Positions 35,533-44,244 of a DNA stretch of 64,000 bases are shown here, in pieces. The stretch comes from an uncultured Bacteroidales bacterium (lineage in GTDB: Bacteria > Bacteroidota > Bacteroidia > Bacteroidales > WCHB1-69). Under the pieces are notes generated by a model that did no database searches, was not told the origin of the DNA, and worked only from the letters and a program-made list of their open reading frames with translations. Every line of letters begins with the position of its first letter. The first letter of the stretch is position 1. The translations under genes were made by a program, and so were the position numbers. Where the stretch lies: the NCBI GenBank assembly GCA_900315245.1, contig OMYJ01000005.1, forward strand, positions 124,001-188,000, read 5' to 3'.

Positions 35533-36651
35533 TTATTTGTTCTTCAGCCAATGGTACAAGAAATAGTCGTAGATGTAGTATTTCCCGTTGTTGTTTGTGA
35601 CAATATCCTTTTCTTGTAGGGCGGACAAGCTTCTTTGAACTGCACTGGCCGAAGTGAGATGAAATTTGCGGATGAATTCGCCGCTGGTCGGTTGCACGTC
35701 TCTTCCGGAATGCGCCAAAGCCAAGAGCAGCGTTTTTTGTCTGGAAGAAAGTCTTGTCATCAAATCTTGATAGGTGTCTTCTTTCTCTTCCACTACATTA
35801 CAAATGGCTGCGTCCACATCTTTAACCTCACACGGAATTCCTGGCTCAGCCATCGCAAACAGTTCATTGCAGATTTTTTGAATGTACCAAGTTGTGCCTT
35901 CAAACTTTTCGTACATGTATCCGATGGCTTCAGGTTCTATCGTATAATTGTTCTGTTCGAAATGTTGCGTGATGAAAGTGTTGTACGCATCAAGCGGAAT
36001 CGGTTTTAATGACAAAGTGGATGCACTTTGGTAGAAAGGCCTGGCAGGAGATGAGAACATTTCACCCATCAGGTGTCGTTTGGAGCCAGAAAACACGAAC
36101 CACGCGTTATTGCATTTTTGGATATAGGTCCGCAAAAGGGCTTCCACATTTTGCTCAGGGTAGTCGGTGATCGTTTGGAACTCATCAATGGCCACAATGC
36201 ACGGTTTGTCAGCCGTACTCAGATACTGAAAGATTTCATCAAGAGTTGTTTTAGGCGATTGCACGTCGCCTAACTCAAGGTTCCAGCTGGGCTGTCCGAA
36301 AGCATCAAAGGTAATGCCAGTTCGCAAAGAACCTGCAATTTGGATGAAATGCTCCCAAGCTTTCCGTTCTTTCGACTTCAGTATGGAAAGAATAGCACGC
36401 CCCAATTCGTAAGTCAGTTCAGCCAGTGACTTCGTGGCATATATATCTACGAGGAACAAATAATGGCTTCCCTGTAATTTCTTTTGGGCAAAGCAGTGAC
36501 GGATGAGCCCCGTCTTGCCCATTCTCCTTGGTGACATCAGGGCGACATGGTTGCCGTTTTGCAGCGATGAAGTCAGACGTTTGGTCTCCTTCTCCCTATC
36601 GCAGAAATATGCGGGGCCGTTATATCCGTATGTCAGAAATGGGTTTTTCAT
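35533..36651 (-). CDS. AAA ATPase with C-terminal winged helix
   Basis: A 372-residue ATPase of the archaeal-type AAA group common in Bacteroidota. Walker A variant SPRRMGKTGLIRH (about 40-52), Walker B CIVAIDEFQTI, sensor WFVFSGSKRHLM. The C-terminal 80 residues look like a winged helix (SGEFIRKFHLTSASAVQRSLSALQEKDIV...YIYDYFLYHWL). The start at 36651 fits the promoter box 31 bases upstream. Role unknown; the winged helix and the dyad over its own promoter suggest self-regulation. Confidence 0.82.
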   Translation of the reverse strand: MKNPFLTYGYNGPAYFCDREKETKRLTSSLQNGNHVALMSPRRMGKTGLIRHCFAQKKLQGSHYLFLVDIYATKSLAELTYELGRAILSILKSKERKAWEHFIQIAGSLRTGITFDAFGQPSWNLELGDVQSPKTTLDEIFQYLSTADKPCIVAIDEFQTITDYPEQNVEALLRTYIQKCNNAWFVFSGSKRHLMGEMFSSPARPFYQSASTLSLKPIPLDAYNTFITQHFEQNNYTIEPEAIGYMYEKFEGTTWYIQKICNELFAMAEPGIPCEVKDVDAAICNVVEEKEDTYQDLMTRLSSRQKTLLLALAHSGRDVQPTSGEFIRKFHLTSASAVQRSLSALQEKDIVTNNNGKYYIYDYFLYHWLKNK

Positions 36652-36681
36652 AGTCAGAATCCTTTTTAGCTGTTTCGGCGG

Positions 36682-36689
36682 CAAAGATA
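36682..36689 (-). promoter_or_regulatory. -7 box of the AAA ATPase gene
   Basis: TATCTTTG followed by CCGCC on the minus strand, 31 bases before the start. Confidence 0.75.
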
Positions 36690-36701
36690 ATAAAAATTTT
36701 G

Positions 36702-36736
36702 ATTATACAATTTTGCGTAACGCAATTTTGTATAAT
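36702..36736. promoter_or_regulatory. Dyad upstream of AAA ATPase, possible operator
   Basis: ATTATACAATTTTGCG, TAA, CGCAATTTTGTATAAT: 14 of 16 positions pair. The left arm covers the place where the ATPase -33 element should be. Confidence 0.6.
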
Positions 36737-36777
36737 TACAGTGCGGGGAAGCCTCGGTCACTATTTCTAAAAAATAC

Positions 36778-36785
36778 TATCTTTG
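36778..36785 (+). promoter_or_regulatory. -7 box of panB
   Basis: TATCTTTG followed by CCGCC, 22 bases before the panB start. Confidence 0.8.
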
Positions 36786-36807
36786 CCGCCATAATTTTTA
36801 GAAAGAT

Positions 36808-37629
36808 ATGTCACAGTACTTATCCACTGATGTCTCCAAGGTGACAACCAATACCTTGATGAAAATGCGTCAGCAGGGCGAGCGTATCGCCATGCTGACG
36901 GCCTACGACTATTCCATCGCCAAGTTGCTGGATATTGCCAAGATAGACGTGATTTTGGTGGGCGATTCCGCTGCCAATGTGATGGCCGGTTACAAGACCA
37001 CGCTGCCCATCACGCTCAACGAGATGATCTACCACGCCTCGTCGGTGGTGCGTGCCGTGAAGCGCGCCCTTGTCGTGGTGGACATGCCGTTCGGCACCTA
37101 CCAGGGCAACTCCAAGGAGGCACTCAACTCGGCCATCCGCATCATGAAGGAGTCCGGCGCAGATGCCATCAAGTTGGAGGGCGGCTCGGAGGTCATCGAG
37201 TCCATCGACCGTATCCTGAGCGCGGGCATCCCCGTGATGGGCCATCTCGGTTTGACCCCGCAATCTATCAATAAATTCGGTACTTACGCTGTGCGCGCCA
37301 CCTCCGAGGAAGAGGCCGAGCAGCTTCGCAAAAACGCGCTGCTGTTGCAAGAGCACGGCTGCTTCGGATTGGTGCTGGAGAAGATCCCCGCTTCCCTCGC
37401 CAAAGAGGTGACGGATAGTCTGGAAATCCCGACCATCGGCATCGGTGCCGGCCGCCACACGTCCGGCCAAGTGCTCGTCTTCCACGACATGATGGGCATC
37501 ACCCAGCAGTTCACCCCGCGTTTCCTGCGCCGCTATCTCAATCTGAGTGAGGAGATTGTGGGCGCCATCGAGCACTATATCTCCGATGTGAAAGAAAACA
37601 CCTTCCCGAATGAGTCAGAACAATACTGA
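36808..37629 (+). CDS. panB: 3-methyl-2-oxobutanoate hydroxymethyltransferase
   Basis: First committed step of pantothenate synthesis: makes ketopantoate with methylene-tetrahydrofolate. Motifs: [33 protein letters not shown] (metal Asp), [47 protein letters not shown]. Length 273. Has its own promoter; panC and panD are 13 kb away on the other strand. It overlaps the next gene by 20 bases. Confidence 0.96.
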   Translation: MSQYLSTDVSKVTTNTLMKMRQQGERIAMLTAYDYSIAKLLDIAKIDVILVGDSAANVMAGYKTTLPITLNEMIYHASSVVRAVKRALVVVDMPFGTYQGNSKEALNSAIRIMKESGADAIKLEGGSEVIESIDRILSAGIPVMGHLGLTPQSINKFGTYAVRATSEEEAEQLRKNALLLQEHGCFGLVLEKIPASLAKEVTDSLEIPTIGIGAGRHTSGQVLVFHDMMGITQQFTPRFLRRYLNLSEEIVGAIEHYISDVKENTFPNESEQY

Positions 37630-38338
37630 AACCCGAGAGGAATTCACCAAACGCATTCTCTACGAGGACAACCACCTGGTTATCATGAACAAACTGCCTG
37701 GGGAACTGGCGCAGGGCGATGATACGGGTGCGGAACCACTGGTGGAGAAAGTTCGCGACTATATCCGCGTGCAGAAGCAGAAGGAAGGCAACGTCTTCTG
37801 CGGTCTCATCCATCGTATCGACCGGCCGGTGAGCGGCGCGATCGCCTTTGCGCGCACCTCCAAGGCCCTCGACCGCATGAACAAACTGCTGAAGGCACAC
37901 GAGATGCACAAGTTCTATTGGGCGATAGTGGAGGGCATCCCGGAGATTCCGCAACGGAAATTGGTGAACTACATGTTCAAAAATGCGGAGAAGAACAAAT
38001 CGTATATTTCTGACACAGAGAAAGAAGGTTGGAAATATGCCGAGCTGGACTACACTTTGTTAGCGCATTCGGAACGGTATTCGTTGCTGGAAGTGGAACT
38101 GCATACCGGCCGTCATCACCAGATCCGCGCACAACTCTCGCACATCGGGCATCCTATCAAAGGGGATATCAAGTACGGTGCCAAGCGCCCCGAACTCGAC
38201 GCCTCCATCTGTCTGCACGCCCGCCGGCTCTACTTCGACCATCCCGTGACCCACAACCAAGTCCTTGTCGAAGCCGAACCCTTCAACCCGCTCTTCAAGA
38301 AGATACTCGAAGGCGGAGGCGTTGAGGAATCTACTTAA
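37610..38338 (+). CDS. RluA family pseudouridine synthase
   Basis: A 242-residue RNA pseudouridine synthase. The catalytic motif [20 protein letters not shown] (Asp in HRIDRP) and [29 protein letters not shown] are typical of the RluA group. No S4 domain precedes the catalytic domain. Its start lies within the last 20 bases of panB in another frame, so translation is probably coupled. Confidence 0.9.
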   Translation: MSQNNTETREEFTKRILYEDNHLVIMNKLPGELAQGDDTGAEPLVEKVRDYIRVQKQKEGNVFCGLIHRIDRPVSGAIAFARTSKALDRMNKLLKAHEMHKFYWAIVEGIPEIPQRKLVNYMFKNAEKNKSYISDTEKEGWKYAELDYTLLAHSERYSLLEVELHTGRHHQIRAQLSHIGHPIKGDIKYGAKRPELDASICLHARRLYFDHPVTHNQVLVEAEPFNPLFKKILEGGGVEEST

Positions 38339-38400
38339 AACTTAGACTTAGAACTTAGACTTGGTTGCTTTATGTTATAGTTTAAGTTTATGTCTAAGTC
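38337..38400 (+). repeat. CTTAGAA/CTTAGAC repeat tract
   Basis: Mixed 6- and 7-base units CTTAGAC, CTTAGAA, then TTTAAGT/TCTAAGT, between the RluA gene and the next promoter. Confidence 0.75.
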
Positions 38401-38410
38401 AAAAAAAGTG

Positions 38411-38418
38411 TATTTTTG
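38411..38418 (+). promoter_or_regulatory. -7 box of the desulfurase-like gene
   Basis: TATTTTTG followed by CCGC, 28 bases before the ATG at 38447; this rules out the longer frame starting at 38390. Confidence 0.7.
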
Positions 38419-38446
38419 CCGCTTGGAAAATTCAAAACATAAGAAT

Positions 38447-39601
38447 ATGATATATTTAGACAATTCAGCAACATCTTTCCCGAAACCGAATGAGGTTTAC
38501 GAGTTTATGGATCATTTCTATCGTGTTCACGGTGTGAGTCCCGGACGTGCGGGCTATGACGCCGGCATTGAGACGGGTGAGGTTCTGACTGAAACCCGCC
38601 GGATGCTCACAAAACTCTTCAACGGAGGAACTGATGAGAAACGTTTGACCTTCAGCTACAATGCCACCGATTCCCTGAACATTCTGATTCAGGGTCTGGC
38701 ACAGAAAGGCTCTCACGTGATTACCACGATGCTGGAGCACAACTCCGTGCTTCGTCCGCTCTATCATCTTGAGAAAGAGGGAGTTATTGAAGTGACCTAC
38801 CTGCCCTTCGACGCATCGGGTTATGTGCATCCGGAGCAATTCGAGGAAGCCATCCGTCCGAACACCAAGATGGTGGTTTGCACGCAGTGCTCCAACGTCA
38901 TCGGTACGGTGCAACCCATCAAGGAGATCGGCAAGGTCTGCAAGGAACACGGGATCACTTTCGTGGTCGATGGCAGCCAGGGCGCTGGTGCGGTGAAGAT
39001 GGACATGATCGACTATAACGTTGATGCATACGCCTTTACGGGTCACAAGTGCCTGATGGGACCCACCGGTATCGGGGGCAGCTACGTGCGCGAAGGCGTT
39101 GAGGTGCGCCACACCCGTTTCGGCGGCACCGGCGTGAAATCCGCGGTTCGTGACCACCTTGAGGAATATCCCTACCGTTTGGAAGCTGGTACTATCAACA
39201 TGTTGGGTATCAGCGGTCTGCATGCTGGCGTGAAGTGGATCACCGAGAAAGGTATCGAGAACATCCACAATCAGGAGATGGCTTTGTGGAAACGTCTCCG
39301 CGACGGCATCAAGGACGTTCCCGGCGTGATCATCTACTGCGCTACCTCCGTGGAGAACCAGAACCCTGTGCTCTCCATCAACATCAAGGGCTTCGAGGCC
39401 ATGGACGTGGGCACCATGCTGGATGTGGATTACGACATTGCCTGCCGCACGGGTCTGCAGTGCGCCCCGCTGGTACACGAATGCCTCGGCACGCTCAAGA
39501 TTGACGGTACGGTGCGTCTCAGCATCGGCGCCTTCAACACCGAGGCCGACATTGACGCCTGCATCCAGGCCGTCAAGGAGATCGCCGCGATGAAAAACTA
39601 A
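38447..39601 (+). CDS. Class V aminotransferase, cysteine-desulfurase-like
   Basis: A 384-residue fold-type I PLP enzyme. MIYLDNSATSFPKP at the start, MLEHNSVLRPL, VDGSQGAGAVKMDM, AFTGHKCLMGPTGIGG with the PLP Lys, and RTGLQCAPLVHECLG with the Cys of the mobile loop match the cysteine desulfurase family group with the RxGxxCAP loop. No iscU/sufE gene is near, so the sulfur acceptor is unknown. Selenocysteine lyase activity is an alternative. Confidence 0.88.
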   Translation: MIYLDNSATSFPKPNEVYEFMDHFYRVHGVSPGRAGYDAGIETGEVLTETRRMLTKLFNGGTDEKRLTFSYNATDSLNILIQGLAQKGSHVITTMLEHNSVLRPLYHLEKEGVIEVTYLPFDASGYVHPEQFEEAIRPNTKMVVCTQCSNVIGTVQPIKEIGKVCKEHGITFVVDGSQGAGAVKMDMIDYNVDAYAFTGHKCLMGPTGIGGSYVREGVEVRHTRFGGTGVKSAVRDHLEEYPYRLEAGTINMLGISGLHAGVKWITEKGIENIHNQEMALWKRLRDGIKDVPGVIIYCATSVENQNPVLSINIKGFEAMDVGTMLDVDYDIACRTGLQCAPLVHECLGTLKIDGTVRLSIGAFNTEADIDACIQAVKEIAAMKN

Positions 39602-39602
39602 G

Positions 39603-39640
39603 TTCAGCTGTTGGCTTTTAGCTATTAGCTATCGGCTTTG
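39603..39640 (+). repeat. Heptamer repeat GGCTTTT/AGCTATT
   Basis: Four to five units; the reverse-complement family is at 40094-40164, so the two tracts flank the gene-free block in opposite orientation. Confidence 0.7.
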
Positions 39641-39665
39641 CAGCGCTTATGAGATATTTTATAGG

Positions 39666-39691
39666 AAAGACGTCATTATTGGCGTCTTTTT
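39666..39691 (+). terminator. Terminator after desulfurase-like gene
   Basis: AAAGACG paired with CGTCTTT around a TCATTATTGG loop, followed by TT and then GTTTG. Confidence 0.75.
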
Positions 39692-39771
39692 GTTTGTGAC
39701 GTGTGAATAGTCAAAGGCTGAATATCTGAGTTTAAGTTAATGGTTATAGTTTCTGATACGATTATTTTCTG

Positions 39772-39905
39772 TTTTTAGAAGGGGTGGCCGTAGGCCGGGG
39801 TAGTAATGTGAGATATCTTTCCTTTTTCAACATCTTTTTTCACAAGGAATTCTGATGTTTTATATTACTACCCTGCCTTTCAGGCACCCCTTCTAAAATA
39901 GAAGG
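39772..39905. repeat. Inverted pair of REP-like elements in a 600-base gene-free block
   Basis: Left arm 39772-39807 and right arm 39864-39898 are near-perfect reverse complements (core AGAAGGGGTG...GGGGTAGTAAT). Each arm holds a GGC...GCC hairpin, and CCCCTTCTAAAATAGAAGGGG follows. Together with 40057-40091 (CCCCCTAAAGGGGG inside AAGAATC...ATTCTT), these fill 39602-40207, where I see no gene. Confidence 0.75.
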
Positions 39906-40093
39906 GGAATTTTCGCGACCGCACTTGTCGTGCGGAAAATGGAATTGATTTCAAGTCGTAAATTTGACAAATACTCACAACAACCTGTGTGTCAAAATGT
40001 TCTAAGTGATTTTCAATAATTATTGCATCAGTAATATAGTTATAGTCTAAGTCAAGAATCCCTCTTGGCCCCCTAAAGGGGGATTCTTAAGCT

Positions 40094-40164
40094 TGCTATG
40101 GCCAGCCAAAAGCCAATCGCCAACAGCTAACAGCCAACAGCCAAAAGCTAATATCCAACAGCCG
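40094..40164 (+). repeat. Heptamer repeat AGCCAAC/AGCCAAA/AGCTAAT
   Basis: About nine units directly upstream of the EamA gene promoter, in the same relation to the promoter as the AGCCAAA tract upstream of panC. Confidence 0.8.
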
Positions 40165-40173
40165 AAAAAATAC

Positions 40174-40181
40174 TATCTTTG
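40174..40181 (+). promoter_or_regulatory. -7 box of the EamA transporter gene
   Basis: TATCTTTG followed by CACCC, 26 bases before the start codon. Confidence 0.75.
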
Positions 40182-40207
40182 CACCCTAAAATTATGCATT
40201 ATGCATT

Positions 40208-41119
40208 ATGAATTCTGAATTAAACAAGAAATGGATCGGGCACCTCGCGGTGCTTACCGTCTATATCATCTTCGGGATTAATCCGAACTGTTCGAAGGCG
40301 GTGGTGCCGGAGTACATCACGCCGGAGGCTTATACGGCGTTGCGGCTGGTGGTCGGGGCGGCGGGCTTCTGGATCATTTCGCTGTTCACTCCTCACGAAA
40401 AGGTCGCCAAACGCGACATGTGGATAATAGTGCTCGGGGCGGTCAGCTTGTATGGTACGTTGTGGGCTTTTGCTGAAGCAATGCGCTATATATCACCTAC
40501 TTACGTATCGCTGATTTCCGCTATGTCGCCGTTGGTGGTGATGCTGATGGCGGCTCTTTTCCTCAAGGAACCGATTACCACACGTAAAGTCATGGGCGTG
40601 TTCTTCGGCATCGCCGGCGCGCTGATGATGATCCTGTTCTCGCTGCACGGAGATACGCACTACAGCAATATCGGTGCCCTTCTTTGTTTCGTAAATATTT
40701 TGTTCTATGCCACTTACCTCCTGATTACCCGCGCCATCTCCCCGAAATACTCGCCCGTGACCATGATGAAATGGATGTTCTTGTTCAGTGCCGTCCTGAG
40801 CCTCCCGCTCGCCATACCCACCGTGAAAGATTCTCCGATTCTCATGGGTACAGCTCCTGCCATGGCCTACGTCAACATGGGCATTGTCGCGCTCTTCGCC
40901 ACGGTGCTGGCTTACTATCTGTTGCCCGTCGCGCTGCGCCATATCCGCCCCACGACGGTCAGCATGTACAGCAATTTGCAACCCATCATTACGGCGGCTC
41001 TGGCCATTGCTGTTGGACAGGATGTCTTCACCTGGAATAAACCTATAGCCTTGTTGTTGGTCATTTTCGGCGTCTTCCTGGTCACCACCAGCCGCGCAAA
41101 AGACAGTATAACTCAATAG
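40208..41119 (+). CDS. EamA/DMT family transporter
   Basis: A 303-residue inner-membrane protein with about ten hydrophobic helices in two homologous EamA halves; the first half ends near MGVFFGIAGALMMILFSL, the second runs from IGALLCFVNILFYATYLLI to IALLLVIFGVFLVTTSR. Members export amino acids, metabolites or drugs; substrate not predictable. Three ATGs lie in an ATTATGC repeat at 40194, 40201 and 40208; only the third opens this frame. Confidence 0.9.
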   Translation: MNSELNKKWIGHLAVLTVYIIFGINPNCSKAVVPEYITPEAYTALRLVVGAAGFWIISLFTPHEKVAKRDMWIIVLGAVSLYGTLWAFAEAMRYISPTYVSLISAMSPLVVMLMAALFLKEPITTRKVMGVFFGIAGALMMILFSLHGDTHYSNIGALLCFVNILFYATYLLITRAISPKYSPVTMMKWMFLFSAVLSLPLAIPTVKDSPILMGTAPAMAYVNMGIVALFATVLAYYLLPVALRHIRPTTVSMYSNLQPIITAALAIAVGQDVFTWNKPIALLLVIFGVFLVTTSRAKDSITQ

Positions 41120-41231
41120 TCTAAGTTATAGTCTAAGTTATAGTCTAAGTTATAGTCTAAGTTATAGTCTAAGTTATAGTCTAAGTTATAGTCTAAGTTA
41201 TAGTCTAAGTCTAAGTTTAAGTCTAAGTAAT
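41117..41231 (+). repeat. 14-base tandem repeat TAGTCTAAGTTATA
   Basis: About seven exact copies of a 14-base unit made of two 7-base halves (TAGTCTA, AGTTATA), then degenerate TCTAAGT units up to the next gene. Confidence 0.9.
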
Positions 41232-41234
41232 AAA

Positions 41235-42416
41235 ATGAAATTTATCTTATACCTCTCCTTTGTTTTGTTTTTGGTACCTGACAAGTACATTTACAAAACC
41301 TTTTTACGAAAACTTCCGCTGATTTGGCGCATTCTTTTCATACTCCCGACGGCTTTGGGCTTGGCTTCAGTAATATTGCTGTTGCTCAATGTTTTTTCAA
41401 ACATCATAACGACCGTTTTTGTGGTCTCACTGTTTTGTTTCACACTTCCAAAACTTGTATTTCTGCTTTTTTCATTGTTTGCCAGACTATTTGGGAGGAG
41501 GAACAGGAAAGCGTACACCATTTTCTGTCGTTTGGGTTTTGTTGTAGCATGTGCGGTTTCGTTGGTGGCTCTTTATGGGGTGACGTTTGCTTGGAAACAG
41601 CTTGACACCGAGTATGTTGATTTGTATTTTGATGATTTGCCGGAAGCGTTCGACGGATATACGATTGCGCATCTAAGTGACTTGCACCTCGGTTCTTACG
41701 GCAACAGAACCGCTTTTATGGAGAAGGTGGTGCGGCGTGTCAATGAGGAACATCCTGACTTGATAGTTTTTACGGGTGACATAGTCAACACGGAACCGGA
41801 AGAGTTGTCCCCCTTTGTCCCGGTCCTGTCCAAGCTTTCGGCATCTGACGGGATCATATCTGTATTCGGCAACCATGATTATTGTGCGAAAGGAAACCAA
41901 GAAACTTGGACAACCCCGCAGGATGGTGGGCGTATGGTGGCAGAAATGGAACGTTCCATGGGCTGGAAAGTTCTGTTGAACGAATCTGTGGTGTTGAACA
42001 AGGGTGATGATCGAATCGCAGTGGCAGGTTTGGAGTATTGGGGGAAAGACATATTCTTGCAAAACTGCAATATAAAGGCTGCGCTTGAGGGTATTACCGA
42101 TTATGATACCATAAAATGTGACGATGACAAGTTCACCATCTTGTTGTCGCATACCCCATCCCAATGGGCATTGGAAATATTGCCAAACACCCATATCCCT
42201 CTCACGCTGTCCGGACATATTCATGCCTCGCAGATTAAGATTGGCAAATGGTCCCCGGCATCGTTGTTCTATAAGGAATGGGGCGGCTTGTATCAGTCAG
42301 GTAATCAGCAACTTTATGTCTCCGAAGGAGTTGGCGGCATGTTGCCTTTCCGTTTAGGGTGCAGACCGCAGGTGACCTTGTTGACACTCCACTGTAAAAA
42401 ATCTGTTTTTAGTTGA
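41235..42416 (+). CDS. Membrane-bound calcineurin-like metallophosphoesterase
   Basis: A 393-residue protein: three to four N-terminal hydrophobic helices (about 1-18, 33-55, 57-85, 97-118) followed by a calcineurin-like domain facing away from the helices. Metal motifs in order: AHLSDLHLGSYG, VFTGDIVNTEP, FGNHDYC, LLSHTPSQW, SGHIHASQIKIG. This matches the YaeI-type group with membrane anchors; lipid phosphates are possible substrates but not shown. Preceded by a repeat tract and no clear promoter, so it may be read from the EamA promoter. Confidence 0.88.
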   Translation: MKFILYLSFVLFLVPDKYIYKTFLRKLPLIWRILFILPTALGLASVILLLLNVFSNIITTVFVVSLFCFTLPKLVFLLFSLFARLFGRRNRKAYTIFCRLGFVVACAVSLVALYGVTFAWKQLDTEYVDLYFDDLPEAFDGYTIAHLSDLHLGSYGNRTAFMEKVVRRVNEEHPDLIVFTGDIVNTEPEELSPFVPVLSKLSASDGIISVFGNHDYCAKGNQETWTTPQDGGRMVAEMERSMGWKVLLNESVVLNKGDDRIAVAGLEYWGKDIFLQNCNIKAALEGITDYDTIKCDDDKFTILLSHTPSQWALEILPNTHIPLTLSGHIHASQIKIGKWSPASLFYKEWGGLYQSGNQQLYVSEGVGGMLPFRLGCRPQVTLLTLHCKKSVFS

Positions 42417-42434
42417 GAGATTGTCAAAATATTT

Positions 42435-42442
42435 TATCTTTG
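42435..42442 (+). promoter_or_regulatory. -7 box of the SurA-like gene
   Basis: TATCTTTG followed by CAATA, 55 bases before the start. Confidence 0.65.
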
Positions 42443-42497
42443 CAATATTTAAATATAGTTTAGAAATATATTTTTTATTGTTGATATTCAGTTTATT

Positions 42498-44243
42498 ATG
42501 AAAAAAGTATTGTTTTTGACGGTGTCGTTAGTTCTGCTTTCATGGACTTTTTCGCAGGCGCAGAATGACGATCCCGTTCTGATGATGGTGGGATCGGAAA
42601 CTGTCACGAAATCGGATTTTGTCAAGGCGTATCAAAAAAATAGCATGTTGTCGGAGGCCACTGAAGCCGATTTGCGCGAGTATTTGAGACTTTACACAGA
42701 TTATCGGATGAAAGTTCAGGAAGCCAAGGCCATGAAACTGGACACCGCAAAAGTGTTTCAAAGAGAGTGGGAGTCGTATAAGAATCAATATGCACAACAG
42801 TATCTGATTGATACAGAGGTGAGTGATCAATTGTTGGAAGAAACCATAGACAGGGCACGCTATCATGTGCGCGCGTCCCATCTGTTGATTTTGCTTCCCG
42901 AGGATGCATCTCCGAAAGACACGTTGGCCGCATATCATAAAATAATGAAGATCAGGGATGAAATCCTTAATGGGTTGGATTTTAACGAAGCTGCTGAACG
43001 TTATTCTGAAGACAAGTCGGCACAGAACCACATCAATCCGCAGACGAATCGCACCCAGTATGGAAATCGCGGGGAATTGGGCTATTTTTCGGTGCTGGAA
43101 ATGATTTACCCCTTTGAAACCGCCGCCTATTCCACCCCGGTGGGTCAGGTCTCCATGCCTGTCCGCACCCAGTTCGGCTACCATTTGGTGTATGTGCAGG
43201 ATAAGATTCCAGCAGTTGCGAAACTCTATGTGTCACAGATTTTTATAAAAGATACGGCTGCTTTGAACAAGGCTGCGTCCCATGAGGCGGAAATGAAGAA
43301 ATGCGCTTACATTAAGCAGAAATTCCAAGAAGGGATCACTTTTGACAGCCTGGCTGCGGAGTGTTCCGATGATCCGGCCACCAAAAACAATGGAGGACGC
43401 ATGGAGCCGTTTGCGCCCAACCGTCGTCCCGGAAATTATGTCCATGCAGCCCTCAAACTCAAACAAGGTGGAATTTCAGAACCGGTCCCCTCTTCCATAG
43501 GTTGGCACATCCTCCGTTTGGACTCTGTGATTTACACGACGGTGAATGACGAGTTTAAATACATGATTAAGAACAGGTTGGCCAGAGATTCCCGCTCCAA
43601 GAAAAGCAAGGAATCCTTGGTTGAGAAGTTGAAAGTCGAGTACAATTACCAGGAGAGTGGCAAGAAAGCGGCGATGAAATTCTTCAAAAAGAACATGGCT
43701 GACAACTATTTCCAATCCAAACATGTCGCTGTTGACTCCCTGAAAGGGATTGAGAAGCTCAAGCCGATGTGTACTTTCGCGGACCAGTCAATAACCCCTC
43801 GCGAATTCGGACAATACCTCAACCGTTATCAGGGCGCGCAGTTGAAAGGCTCAATGGTGAGTTTCTTGGATCAGATCTTTCCTAACTTTGTCAGCGACAA
43901 GATTTTGCGCTACGAAAGTACCCAGCTGATGGCCAAATATCCCGAATACCGCGACGTGGTGAACGAAGTGTATGACGGATTGATGATTTATGAGATCAAT
44001 TCTGCGAAGGTCTGGAATGCCGCTATTGAAGACACTGTGGGCACTCAGCTTTTCTATGAACAGATCAAATCCCAGTTCGCCACAGGCGATACCCTGAACC
44101 CCTACAAACCGTTCGAAGAGGTCCGTGCTGTGGTCATCAGCCAGTATCAAGACAAGTTGGAGAAAGAATGGGTGGAGGAACTTCATCGCAAGTATCCTGT
44201 CAAACTCAATGAGGATGTTTTCCGTTCCATTTTGAAACAATAG
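42498..44243 (+). CDS. SurA-like peptidyl-prolyl isomerase with two parvulin domains
   Basis: A 581-residue periplasmic chaperone/isomerase. Signal peptide 1-22 (ending SQAQ). SurA-type N-terminal helices at about 30-115. First parvulin domain about 118-235 (ASHLLILLP...GELGYFSVLEMIYPFETAAY...FGYHLVYVQDK). Second about 240-350 (VSQIFIK...NNGGRMEPFAPNRRPG...SIGWHILRLDS). A helical C-terminal part follows (to 581). SurA proteins help outer-membrane proteins fold. The next gene starts one base after the stop. Confidence 0.92.
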   Translation: MKKVLFLTVSLVLLSWTFSQAQNDDPVLMMVGSETVTKSDFVKAYQKNSMLSEATEADLREYLRLYTDYRMKVQEAKAMKLDTAKVFQREWESYKNQYAQQYLIDTEVSDQLLEETIDRARYHVRASHLLILLPEDASPKDTLAAYHKIMKIRDEILNGLDFNEAAERYSEDKSAQNHINPQTNRTQYGNRGELGYFSVLEMIYPFETAAYSTPVGQVSMPVRTQFGYHLVYVQDKIPAVAKLYVSQIFIKDTAALNKAASHEAEMKKCAYIKQKFQEGITFDSLAAECSDDPATKNNGGRMEPFAPNRRPGNYVHAALKLKQGGISEPVPSSIGWHILRLDSVIYTTVNDEFKYMIKNRLARDSRSKKSKESLVEKLKVEYNYQESGKKAAMKFFKKNMADNYFQSKHVAVDSLKGIEKLKPMCTFADQSITPREFGQYLNRYQGAQLKGSMVSFLDQIFPNFVSDKILRYESTQLMAKYPEYRDVVNEVYDGLMIYEINSAKVWNAAIEDTVGTQLFYEQIKSQFATGDTLNPYKPFEEVRAVVISQYQDKLEKEWVEELHRKYPVKLNEDVFRSILKQ

Positions 44244-44244
44244 G

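Noticed and set aside
39602..40207. MITE or IS remnant between the desulfurase-like and EamA genes
   Set aside because: The inverted arms are explained by two facing REP-like elements; no target duplication or transposase fragment is visible.
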